Source: Archilochus colubris
Lineage: Eukaryota > Chordata > Aves > Apodiformes > Trochilidae
Assembly (NCBI GenBank): GCA_023079485.1
Contig: CM041109.1
Coordinates: 868,001-932,000, forward strand
Reading direction: 5' to 3'
DNA: 64,000 bases
Part shown: one piece after another, positions 10,288-21,152 of the stretch
Position numbering within the stretch: the first letter of the stretch is position 1
Layout: each line of letters starts with the position of its first letter
Position numbers and translations under genes: made by a program
The notes under the pieces: generated by a model
Database searches by the model: none
The model's input: only the letters and a program-made list of their open reading frames with translations
What the model was told of the DNA's origin: nothing

Positions 10288-13200
10288 GCTGGAGGTGAGA
10301 AGGGCTGAGGCTGGCTCAGCCTGGGTGGAAGCAGCTGGATGGGTCTCAGGGTGGCCCCCAGAAGGGTCCAAGCAGGGAATTCACCCCCAAACCTGAGCTG
10401 AGCCGAGTGCCAGGCCCGGGGCAGGCTGGCATGGCTGGCGAGGGAGAGCTGGGATGCCTGGCAGTGGGGCTGGGGGGGCTGCTGGCTCCGCACCCTCCCG
10501 GCCGATCGATCCGATCGGCGTCAGCACAGATGTGCAGATCCAGCTGGAAAACGACCCCAACACCCCCCCAGCTCCCACCACGGCAGGGAGGAAAGAACAA
10601 GGGGCAGGCAATGCCCTGGGGAAAGGTGCTCAGCACACGGCGTCCTCACACCCCACGATGCGAGATGGACACAAATCTCATTGTCCTCAACTGGGGCCGG
10701 ATCCGGCTCCTTCTGCCCCGCTGCTGCTCCGAGGAAATCAAAAGCATGAATATTTAAAGCCCTGAGAAGAGGCAGCCACGGAAAGCATCCAAGTCCAGCC
10801 CCACGCCTCTCCGAGCACCGTCCAGGAGGAGTAAACCGGGTCCTTCCGTGGGGCCGGTGCCACGCAAGCCACGTGCTGGGGGAGAACGGAGCCCGAAGCC
10901 GGGGAGGGAGCTGCAGTGCTGGGGCTGCTGGAACTGGTGGGGATGGAAGGACATCCAGTCCTTGGAGAGCACGGCTGTCACCCGGAGGAAGAGGAGGATG
11001 CAGGGGAGCAGGATCCAGGTGGGAGCTGAGCCGGGCTCAGCGGAGAGCCACGGCCGGGAGGAGGAGGAGGAGGTGGGAGAAGCGTCTGGTGCCCATGGCT
11101 GCTGCCTCCCGCATCCCGGAGGTGCTGAGCGACGGCTCCTCCCGGGAGCAGGGAAGGGGCTGCGGCTGCTGGGAAAAGGCCGTGCTGACTCACGGGTGGC
11201 GGGGCGAGCTCTGCCCGCGGCGGGGGCTGCGGGGGTAGAGCAGGAGGGGCTGGGGAGAGGGGTGGGGAGAGACCCGGCCCTCAGCTGGAGCAGAAAAATC
11301 AAGGTCACGGGCGGAGCCAACGCGAGCCAGAACATGCCGGGGGGCAAACTGTGTCCCCTTCCACCGACAGGAGCCAGGCAGAGGGGTTTGGGGTGCGTGG
11401 CACATCCCCAAGGAGACCCCTGGGTCACATCCCTGCTGCTCCCCTCCGCACCGGCCTCCCCCTCTTCCACCCTCCCTGGGTTGGAGTGGGGATTGCGGGC
11501 AGAACCCGCAGCACTCGAGCCCTCCTGCTCGCCTCTGGTAACCGAGTGAGTGGCTCTGCAAAACCCGAGCCCAAACTGGGTGAATCCATACCCGAGGGAA
11601 AAGCTCTCTCGGTGCTGGCAGCCGCCTGCCCCGCTCCCCCCGGGGCTGCCACGGGAGGGGGAAATCAATGGAAAGCTGCAGAACGGAGCTGGGAATTGGC
11701 TGCGGGTCACAACGGCGGGTCCATCACCTGCCTCTTCCTCCTCCTCCTCCTCTTCCTCCGGAGTGCTGTGCTGGCTGCCCCTGCCAGCCCCCACCCGTGC
11801 TCAGCTCCCGTGGGCGGTGGTCCCAGGGGTGCTGAGAGCCGTGCCGGCCGTCCCACGGAGTGCTGCCTGGTCCCTGCCGGGGGCCCCTCGGTGCTGTGAC
11901 CTTCCCGTGGCCGGCAGCAGCACCGCAGCTCTAAAGAAAGGCAGGAAGCCCAGGGCCAGGGAGCCAGGAAACCGTCGGCCCAGCCAGGGGCCAGCCACAA
12001 CCCCCCCGGGCTGCCGGGGGGAGCCCAGCTGGGTGGTGGCCAACAGCCAGCAGGCAGTGGCCTTTGGCCACCAGAGCCTGGCAGTTGGCCAGCGTGGGGC
12101 TGGGGTCCCCCAGAACAGGCTCCATGAGGATCCTGCTGGGTTAAAGCAGGAGGGTACTGACCAGGGGGGGCATTCTCAGCTCCTTCTCACTGCACCCCAC
12201 ATCCTGGCTGTGGCCCAGGAAGGTGGCAGAGCCTCCCCCAGAGCCCCCCCCCCAACACTCATGGAGGGGTTGGGGCATCCCGGGGAGCTGCAGCCCCTGC
12301 TGGGCCAGACCTCTGCTTCTGGAGATGGAATAATTCCTGATTTTATCAGAACCTCCTGCCGCCAGCCAGCCCACATCACCCCACCAGCTGGTGACAGAGC
12401 CTATTGCTGCTGCTGCTCCTGGCTCTCCATGACCAGAGGTGCCACCACTGCAGCCCCAGAGCCCACCCCTGGGTGCTGGAGACCCCTCCCCATCAGGCTG
12501 GGTCATAAGAGGCAAAAAAAGGGAGAGGGCAGAGCAGCTGCCCCAGCTGGATGGGCAGCACCAGACCCCAACCAACTGCCCTGCCCCTTGCCAGACAGGC
12601 CAGCAGCAAGCTCCTGTCCCTTCAGCCACAACAACTGTCCCCAAGGAGCCCCCCAGGACACATCCTCATGCCCTGGCAGCAAGGAGAGGCAGCGGATCCT
12701 CCCCAGGCACGGGAGAGGCAGAAGGATTCAGGTCACTTTTGGATGCCTGGGGTTGGGACTTCAAACACAGCCCCAGGACGAGGAAGAGGAGAGGAGAGGG
12801 GACCCTCCAGGCCCTGCTCCAGGGCCAGCTCCCAACATCCTCCCAGGAAACACAAACTGGGAGCTGAGTCAGAGACCTGGAACACACCAGTGGTTTGGCA
12901 AGAAATCGAGGCCAGGAGAAGGCAGCCGAGCGCCGGCTGCTGCTGCACGTAGACAACTGGGGCAGGAGCCCCTTTGCTCCAAGAGTGGCCACAGCAAAGC
13001 CACCCCGGAGGCTCTGGGGAAGGAGGGGAAGCAAACTAAAAACTCAAGAGTCCAAGTGACAGCTGTTTGTGTGGTTTTTTCCAAAAAAAAAGCAAAAAAT
13101 AAAAAGAGGAGAACACGGCATCTCCGCGTTCCTCTCTGCTGCTCAGAAAAGGGGCTGGGAGCCGGCAGTGAAGAACCTGGGGAGGAGGCTGTGGCCCTGC

Positions 13201-15160
13201 CAGAGGGGAGAGAGGGGAGGCAGGATCCACCACCGAAGCCACCAGCCCTCCACCCAAGTCCTTACCACGTACTCCATCGCCGGCGGAGGGCAGGGAAGGC
13301 CCCGGGCAGGGAAGAGAAAGACACAGCCCCTCTCGTCTGGCACTCCGACCTGCTGTTCGGGGACAAACAGGGAGTTAGCCAGCCCTGGGCCTGGAGCAAG
13401 AGGCAAACCCTGCTCCTCCTGGCTGAGCACAGGCAGAGGGAACACGCGGAGAAAACCCGGGAAGCCTCCTGCTTCCCATCCGAGGGAGGACGGAGCTGGG
13501 ATGCACCGGCTGAGGCTCTGCTGACACCTCCTCCATGTCAAGACGGGGCTGAGAGTCACCCCCTGACCCCAGATGAGTGTTGGAGCCCCAAAATCAGCCC
13601 CAAAATCAGCCCCCCGGAAGGCAAGGAGGGGGAATGGAGGAGGAAGTGCTTCCCACCTCCTGCTAAAGGAGGTGCAGAGCCTCCGGGGGCTGTGGCTCCC
13701 TCTTCCCTTCCTCTCCAGTGAAAAAGGGAATCGTGGAGACTTGGAGAGGGGAGTCAGGAAGCTCTGTGAGGAGAAAACAAGGGAAGCAAAGCAAGAGCAG
13801 CTCCAGAGTCACTGCCTTTCTTTCTCCCCCCCCCTCTCTCCCCTCCCAGCCAGCACGGTCACGGCCAGGCCAGCCGGGGCAGCAGCCGTGATTTATTTCC
13901 TGGCAACAATTCCTGCCCTTATCTGGGGCCTGGGAAGGCAGCACCAGAGCCCGGGATGGGCATTAACACAATTAGCTCGGGAGATAAGACGGGCCCAGCT
14001 CAGCACACGAAGGGATCTGCCCCAGGCAGGGTCACTCAGCATCGAGCAAAGGTGACAAAGAGGCCCCTTGGAGACAGGGATGGAGGATCAAGGACCCCTT
14101 GTCCCCAACAAGGAGGGGACACTGCCCAAAGAAGCTCCCTGGGGCAGGGAGACCCAGTCCCAGCGCTCCAGAACCCAAGGGCTGCAGATGGATCACGGAA
14201 CCACTTGAGCAGTTTGGGTCAGAAGTCACCTTTGGGTCACCTTTGGGTCTAAATGTCACCACGTCCCGGGACGGTGTCATCGAGTCCCCTGGGAGGGTCT
14301 GGGGGTGTCCCTGGGGGTGTCCCCGGGGAGCACTGCTGGAAGTTGCCCTTTACCCCCCAGTTTCCAACGGGGTGAGCAGGGCCTGGGACCCGGTTCCCGG
14401 GACCCCCCCGTCTGGGGGTCTCCATCTCCCCATCCCAGAACTTCAACCAGAGTTGGGGGGGGAGGGAACAGCCCGGAAGGGACGGGCACCGGGACACCTC
14501 CAAACTGCCAGGGATTACCCCAAAGGCTGCACCGAGGGAACGGCTTCCCCCGCCCGCACCACCGGGGCTGCCCCGGGGACCCCCCCGGGGAACCGAAATG
14601 CAGGCAGGGACCGCGGAGCCCCAGGGTCCCTCCGGTCCCACCCGGTGCCCCGTCCGTCCCCAGGGAGGGGGTGGGGGGTGTCATAGCAATCCGGAAACCG
14701 GGGCTTTGCCCCAGGCCGTGACCGGGTCCCTCGTTCCGGTCTCCCGGGAGCACCCGGGACGGGGCGACACAAACCGAGGCCCAGCGAGGGGCCCTGGGCA
14801 CGCTTAGCGACCGCCACACCGGGAGGATCCGGTGTCCGGTATGGACACCGCCTCCGGACGATCCGCCCAGGGCAGGGGCCGAGCCCCCGCTCCGCTCCCC
14901 CGCACCAGCCCCGCACCGGCCGCACGGCCTCCACAGCACCGGGGGCGGCAGAGAGGTTGACGGCGAGGCCTCCCGCGAGGTGACGGCGGCGGGGACTCAA
15001 CCGGTGGCGCCGTCACGGCGGGAGCTACCGGAAGGGGGGGGGGGGTTGTGTGTACAGCGGGGCCTGCACGGCCTCCGGTAGCGCCGCAAGAGGCCCAGAA
15101 GCTCGCGGGATTCGGTTCGGTTCGGTTGCGCCCCGCCTTCCCTCCCTCCCCCGGCGCTGG
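10288..15160 (-). other. SHC1 first intron / p66 promoter region, non-coding
   Basis: About 4.9 kb upstream of the p66 start with no gene I can support. In mammals the p66 promoter lies inside the p52/p46 first intron, and this layout fits. The p66 leader should lie just upstream of 10287, and a T/A-rich TTTAAATATTC (minus strand) sits near 10750. The stretch also contains a purine-rich run around 11050, an AP-1-type TGACTCA near 11197, GATA motifs at 13918-13924 and 13982-13988, and a direct repeat of TCACCT at 14226 and 14237. One alternative leader exon is listed separately. Confidence 0.5.
13266..13277 (-). other. Candidate SHC1 alternative first exon with an in-frame ATG
   Basis: Minus strand reads GGCG ATG GAG TAC GTG|GTAAGG, a strong Kozak context followed by a consensus donor at 13265-13264. 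Joined to the p52/p46 acceptor (exon starting at 9897) it stays in frame and would give MEYV fused to DMNKLS. The 5' boundary of the exon is unknown; only the 12 coding bases are given. This is inference from splice signals and phase. Confidence 0.35.
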
Positions 15161-15167
15161 CGCTCAC

Positions 15168-15330
15168 CGGGGCACCATGGGTCTCGCTCCGTTCGTCCTC
15201 CGGTCCCGGTCCCGGGTCCGCTCCGCCTTCCGCTCCGCTCCCCCCCCCGCCCCCCCCCTTTCCCGCGCCGCCGCGCGCTCCGCCACCCGCTTCCGGCCCA
15301 CGCCCTCCGCGCGGCCCCGCCCCCTCCCGC
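15168..15330 (-). other. Candidate SHC1 non-coding first exon (p52/p46)
   Basis: Within the CpG island shared with CKS1B, the minus strand reads ATGGTGCCCCG|GTGAGCG, with the donor at 15167-15166. A TATA-less GC-rich promoter is expected here from mammalian SHC1. The 5' end (about 15330) is a guess. Joining this donor to the exon ending at 9897 makes a five-codon upstream ORF whose TGA overlaps the p52 ATG. Confidence 0.4.
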
Positions 15331-15339
15331 TCCCCTCCC

Positions 15340-16556
<1,217 letters not shown>

Positions 16557-16713
16557 GCAGCCCCCGGTCTGCCGCAGCACCCCCCCCCAGCTCAGACAGC
16601 GCTTTCCTCTTTCTCATCGTTCCCTAGACGCTGCCGGTGTCTGTCGGTACCGCCCGGCAGTCCGGTCCCGGTGCTCCTTCCCACCTCCTGGCCTGAGCGT
16701 TCACCACGGGTTC

Positions 16714-16719
16714 AATAAA
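16714..16719 (+). terminator. CKS1B polyadenylation signal AATAAA
   Basis: Canonical AATAAA about 160 bases after the CKS1B stop. Confidence 0.8.
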
Positions 16720-17155
16720 TGGATGTTCGGGAGCTGTGTCTGTCCGGTGCTCGGGAGAGGGAAGGCGGGGGGGGGGGGAAGGGACTCCCGGTGCCTCGAC
16801 ACCGCCTGTCCCGGTGCTATCGCCATGCTCCCGGTGACGGGGGGAAGGGGACGCATTGCCCGTGCCAGTCCCCTCTTCTCCCGGTAGCTCAGGGTGCCTG
16901 GGGGTGCCGGGAGAAGGGAGGTGGTGCGGGGAGAAGGGACGGGGTGCGGCGCGGTGCTGAGCTCCGGTACCGGGCGGATGGACCCATAGCCCCGGCGGGG
17001 GGGAGCGGGTGTCACCCCCTCGGCGGCCGCGATGGTTCCGTCCCGGCGGGCCCCGCCCTCCAGCCAATCCGCGCTGGCCGCTCCTGCTGACGGACGTGCT
17101 GCTCAGCCAATGAGAGCGCGGGGCGGTTCCCCGGCAGTGCGGGCCGGTCGGGTCC
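16720..17155 (+). promoter_or_regulatory. CKS1B-FLAD1 intergenic region and FLAD1 promoter
   Basis: About 435 bases of G+C-rich sequence without coding signal. Two CCAAT boxes (17064-17068 and 17107-17111), 43 bases apart, lie just upstream of the first FLAD1 ATG, with an ACGTG core between them and no TATA box. This fits a short TATA-less housekeeping promoter. Confidence 0.55.
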
Positions 17156-20152
17156 ATGCGGGTCGCGCTGCGGGGGGCGCTGCGGGCGGGCGGGGCCCTG
17201 CGCTCCGCCGCCCGCACCATGGCGGCCTCCAGCACCACCGACGGCCGGGGCTCCCCGGCCACCGCCGGGATCATCATCATCGGTGACGAGATCCTTAAGG
17301 TGAGGCCGGGCCCGCGGGGTGCCCGGGGATGGAACGGGGGCGGCACCCGCAGCCTCCTCTGCGGGCCGGAGGCTCCTCCGGGACCTCCTCCCGGGTCCTG
17401 CTCCGGGGAGCCCGGGCCTGCTCCCGAAGTTCGGGTATGGTGGTGTCCCGCCATCACGGGTGTCCCCGTCCCCCCAGGGCCACACGCAGGACACCAACTC
17501 CTACTTCATGTGCCGGCGGCTGCGTGACCTGGGCGTGCGGGTGGCGCGGGTGTCGGTGGTGCCCGACGAGGTGGAAGCCATCGCCAGCGAGGTGGCCGCC
17601 TTCTCCTCCCGCTTCACCTACGTCCTGACCTCGGGGGGCATCGGCCCCACGCACGACGACGTGACTTTTGAGGCCGTGGCTAAGGCTTTCGGGGAGAAGG
17701 TGACCCCCCACCCCGAGCTGGTGAGCCTGGTGCACAAGTTCTTCGGCAAGACAGAGGCGCAGTGCCCCGAGATGAAGCTGGCTCGTGTCCCCGAGTCCTC
17801 CCGCCTCAACTACGGCACCGACGGGCGCACGGGTGGCACCTTCAAGTACCCCTTGGTCAGCGTCCGCAACGTCTACATCTTCCCTGGCATCCCGGCCCTG
17901 ATGGAGCGTGCCCTGGACGGCCTCACACACCTCTTCCGCAGCCAGCGGACCCGCTTCCATTCCCGCACCATCTACGTGGCTGCCGACGAGATCCTCATCG
18001 CTCCCGCCTTGGACCAGGCCAATGCTGCCTTCCAGGGCCGGGTCAGCTTGGGTTCCTACCCGGACTGGGTCAACAACTACTACCGTGTGAAGCTGACGTT
18101 GGACTCGGAGTCGGAGCAGGAGCTGGAGGATGCCTATCGCTTCCTGATGGAGAAGCTGCCTCCGGGAGTTGTTGTCCCCTTGGTGACCGACTGTGTCTCG
18201 CCGGCAGCCGCCCAGGTTTATGGCCTGGCTGAGTCAGGTACTGTGGGAGCAGTGCTGCACTGGGGTTTGGTGATTCCCTGCTGCTCCAGGACAGATCCTG
18301 CAGCCCAGCAGGGTCAGGGCTGTGGGAAGCCCGGCTTGGGAGCAGATTTGGGCTGTTCCGGGGTCCTGGGAAGGCTTGAGGAGCTCTGAGGCTTTGCTGG
18401 CACTGCAGATTTGTAGTGAAATGAGGCAACCAGGTGCCACTAATTACCAGGTAGTGGGCATGAGCGTGTGTTAAACCCACCTGTGCCTGATTAGGGCAGG
18501 GCCCCCACTGCACATGAGCAGGACCAGGGGGCCAATAAAAGGTGAGACTTGAAGCACAGGCTCAGCTCATTCCTGAACTCCCCACCTTGGTGTTGCTTGG
18601 CTCTGTACTGCTTCTATAAGCACCGTGCCAACCTGATTGCACCACTGGAGCTCTGTCTCACAGATTCATCCACCCAGAGACCTGTAACCCTGGCTGGGGA
18701 TGGATAGTGCCAGGTTCCCAGAGCACGGTGTGTGTTTGGGGCAGGATCCCTGTCCCACCCGTGGCACAGGGATGTGAGCTGTGGTGTGTCTGGAGATGAG
18801 AGGTGCCTGGAGGCGCCGCAGGCCCTGGGGCAGCAGCGTGGCCCCGGAGTGGACACCAACCATCCCCTCCCACAGGCTCAGCCCTGGGGCAGAAGGTGGC
18901 AGCAGCTCTGCAGACCATCGAGGCAGCTCTGGACAGATACAGCCTGGCCCAGCTCTGCGTGGGCTTCAACGGGGGCAAGGACTGCACAGCTCTGCTGCAC
19001 CTCGTCCACGCTGCTGTGGAGAGGTACCCGGCCCTGCATCTCCATCAGCCCTTCCAGGGGCAGGGATGAGGGGGTCCCAATGGCCCCCCTGGGGGAACAA
19101 GCAGCTTCCTGGGGTCCAGCTGGGGGGGACTGGGCCCAGCTCTGCTCCGGGTCTCTCCCCAGGCGGTACCCGGCCGGGAGGGAGAAGCTGCAGGTGCTCT
19201 ACATCCGCCTTGTCTCCCCTTTCCCTGAGATGGAGCAGTTCATCCAGACCACAGTCCAGAGGTAAAGATGGGCCTGGGGGGGGGGGCTCAGCAGAGTCTC
19301 CCCCAGCCCTGCAGGCAGCTGCCTCTTCCTTCCCCTCACAGGTACCAGGTCCGACTCTGCACAGTGGAAGGTTCCATGCGGGAGGCCCTGGATCGCCTGA
19401 AGGAGCAGGAGCCACAGCTGGAGGCTGTCCTGATGGGGACACGGCGCACAGACCCCTACTCACGCACCCTGACCCCCATGTGCCCCACAGACCCCGACTG
19501 GCCCCCCTACATGCGGGTCAACCCCTTGCTGGTACGTGGGTACCCCCTGCTCTGGGGCTGTTCCTGCTCAGCAAAGGGGGTTGGGAGCCAACAGTAATCC
19601 CCCCAACCTTAGAGGGCTTCCCCCCCCACACCCCCCCTTGAGCAATTCCTGAGCCCCATTGCATGACTGTGGGTGCCCCCCAGTGCCTGGTGCTGTCATT
19701 CCTGCCCACCAAGAACTTTTCCTGGGTTTGGGGAGGGATGGGGGTGCCCCAGCTTGCTCTGCTGTGTTCTATGATGGGGAGGGGGCTGTCCAGCCTGCTT
19801 TCCCTGACGGTGAGGGGGGCAGCCCACCTCCCCCTGCAGCAATCCCTCCCCCATTCCTCTTACAGGACTGGACCTACCGGGACATCTGGGAGTTTCTGCG
19901 CCAGCTCTTTGTCCCTTACTGCATCCTCTACGACAAGGGGTGAGTGTCTGGTGCTGCCTTCCCCAGCCTGCCTGGGGCTGGGGGGTGCAGCCTGGCAGCC
20001 CCCTCTTCCCCCACAGCTACACCTCCCTGGGAAGCACGGCTAACACCCTGAAGAACCCAGCCCTGCGTTACACCGATGAGCGGGGCCGGGAGAGCTACCG
20101 GCCTGCCTACCAGCTGGAAAACGAGGAAGAGGAGCGCACATCCCGGCAGTGA
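17156..20152 (+). CDS. FLAD1: FLAD1, FAD synthase
   Basis: Makes FAD from FMN and ATP. Exons 17156-17299, 17478-18237, 18876-19023, 19163-19261, 19342-19531, 19866-19939 and 20017-20152 give 516 aa (human isoforms 587 and 490). The N-terminal molybdopterin-binding-like (CinA/MoaB) half starts at [18 protein letters not shown] and includes [17 protein letters not shown] and [12 protein letters not shown]. The C-terminal PAPS-reductase-type synthase domain contains [19 protein letters not shown] near residue 330, then [10 protein letters not shown] and [20 protein letters not shown]. The protein ends [12 protein letters not shown]. The first Met (17156) opens an Arg/Ala-rich, acid-free 21-residue stretch that looks like a mitochondrial presequence. 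The second Met (17219) would give the cytosolic form. An exon-2 read-through past the donor at 18237 gives only a short tail and is not favoured. Confidence 0.97.
18416..18660. repeat. Possible unidentified interspersed element in FLAD1 intron 2
   Basis: This part of the 638-base intron is less G+C-rich than its surroundings and contains GGCCAATAAAAGGTGAGAC followed by a T/C-rich stretch. It has the look of a degenerate LTR or SINE, or of an old exon with its polyadenylation signal. I do not recognise the family and saw no terminal repeats. Confidence 0.25.
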
Positions 20153-20222
20153 AGGCCCCAGGGAGGAGGGGCTGCTCTCTGGGAAGCTCCACAGCTGCCC
20201 CGCAGCGCTCGGGGTGACACTG

Positions 20223-20228
20223 AATAAA
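20223..20228 (+). terminator. FLAD1 polyadenylation signal AATAAA
   Basis: Canonical AATAAA 70 bases after the FLAD1 stop, so the 3' UTR is very short. Confidence 0.8.
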
Positions 20229-20448
20229 GCTGCTGTGCTCAGCCTGCCTTACGCGTGGCCGGACGCTGCTTTTGGGCCCCGCGGGGCTCTGGGGGTGAGG
20301 CCAAACAAAAGGGTTCCCCCCCCCGATTCCCCCCACAGGGTTCCCTCCCCCTATTGTGGTGGCTTTTGAAGCCTGGAGAATGCAGCAGGTTCCAGCTCTT
20401 GCTGGAGAACCAACGCTGTTCCCAGATCCCACTGCTCCCTCCTCAGCC

Positions 20449-20637
20449 ATGCGTCCTCTCCGGACCGTGGCTGCGTGTCCCCCTGGTGCTGCTCGGCCCC
20501 CCATGCCCCTAAGGGCTCTGCCTGTGCCCCCCAGCTCCTCGCTGGGGCTCCGCTTGGGTTCCTGGCTGCTGCGGCTGCTGCGGGAATGCGTTTACCTCCT
20601 GCTCTGCAGCTGGTGCATCCGGGAGCTGCTGGACTAG
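20449..20637 (+). CDS. LENEP: LENEP, lens epithelial protein (LEP503-like)
   Basis: A 62-codon single-exon ORF just downstream of FLAD1, the same place and strand as human LENEP (61 aa). The C-terminal 15 residues VYLLLCSWCIRELLD align almost position for position with the human ending YILLCCWCIKELLD; the rest is diverged and rich in Pro/Leu/Arg. LENEP is expressed in mammalian lens epithelium and its molecular role is unknown. The hydrophobic Cys-rich tail may be amphipathic or membrane-binding. The frame is open back to 20356; the ATG at 20449 was chosen because it gives the family length. A donor (20696/20697) and acceptor (21057/21058) suggest an intron in the 3' UTR, ending at the AATAAA at 21147. 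Confidence 0.8.
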   Translation: MRPLRTVAACPPGAARPPMPLRALPVPPSSSLGLRLGSWLLRLLRECVYLLLCSWCIRELLD

Positions 20638-21146
20638 GGAAGGGCCACCCCAGGGATGCGGGAACCCCCCCCCCCCCGGCACCCCCTGTGCCAGAGGTGA
20701 GCCCCCGACCCTCGGCTGCCCCAGCCTGGCATTGTCCTGGGGGGGAGGGAGGGGTCTGGCCGTGGTGCCTGGGGGGTGATGGGGACCTGGCTGCAGTGGT
20801 TGAGGGGTGATGGGTTCAGCCATGGGGTGACAAGGGCCTTGGGGGTGGCAAGGGGCCAGCCATGGTGCTTGGTGGGGTGATGGGGGGCAGGGTAGGGAGC
20901 TTTTGGGAAGTGAGAGGAGGTAAGCTGTGAGGTCTGGGGGTTGGGGGGGTGCTGGGGTGACAAGGACTGGGCTGTGGTGTCCCTGGGGAGGGTGCTGGGA
21001 TGCAGCTGTGGTGCTGGTAAGGGGTTACTCACCCCGTGTGCCTCTCTCCCTTCCCAGGACTGCTTGTTTTGTGCTGATGGAGCTGATGGACCCTCAGGAC
21101 CTTCTTCCAGCCCCCACCACCTCCATTCCAATCCTAGAGACCCCCC

Positions 21147-21152
21147 AATAAA
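21147..21152 (+). terminator. LENEP polyadenylation signal AATAAA
   Basis: Canonical AATAAA about 90 bases after a splice acceptor (CCCTTCCCAG|GACTG at 21057/21058), consistent with the last exon of the small LENEP transcript. Confidence 0.6.

Noticed and set aside
11550..13721. 723-codon ORF on the plus strand, antisense in the SHC1 intron
   Set aside because: Long open frames are common in this stop-poor G+C-rich DNA. The product is low-complexity Pro/Gly/Ala/Arg/Ser with no domain, no conserved motif and no splice partners, and its start is not in a promoter context.
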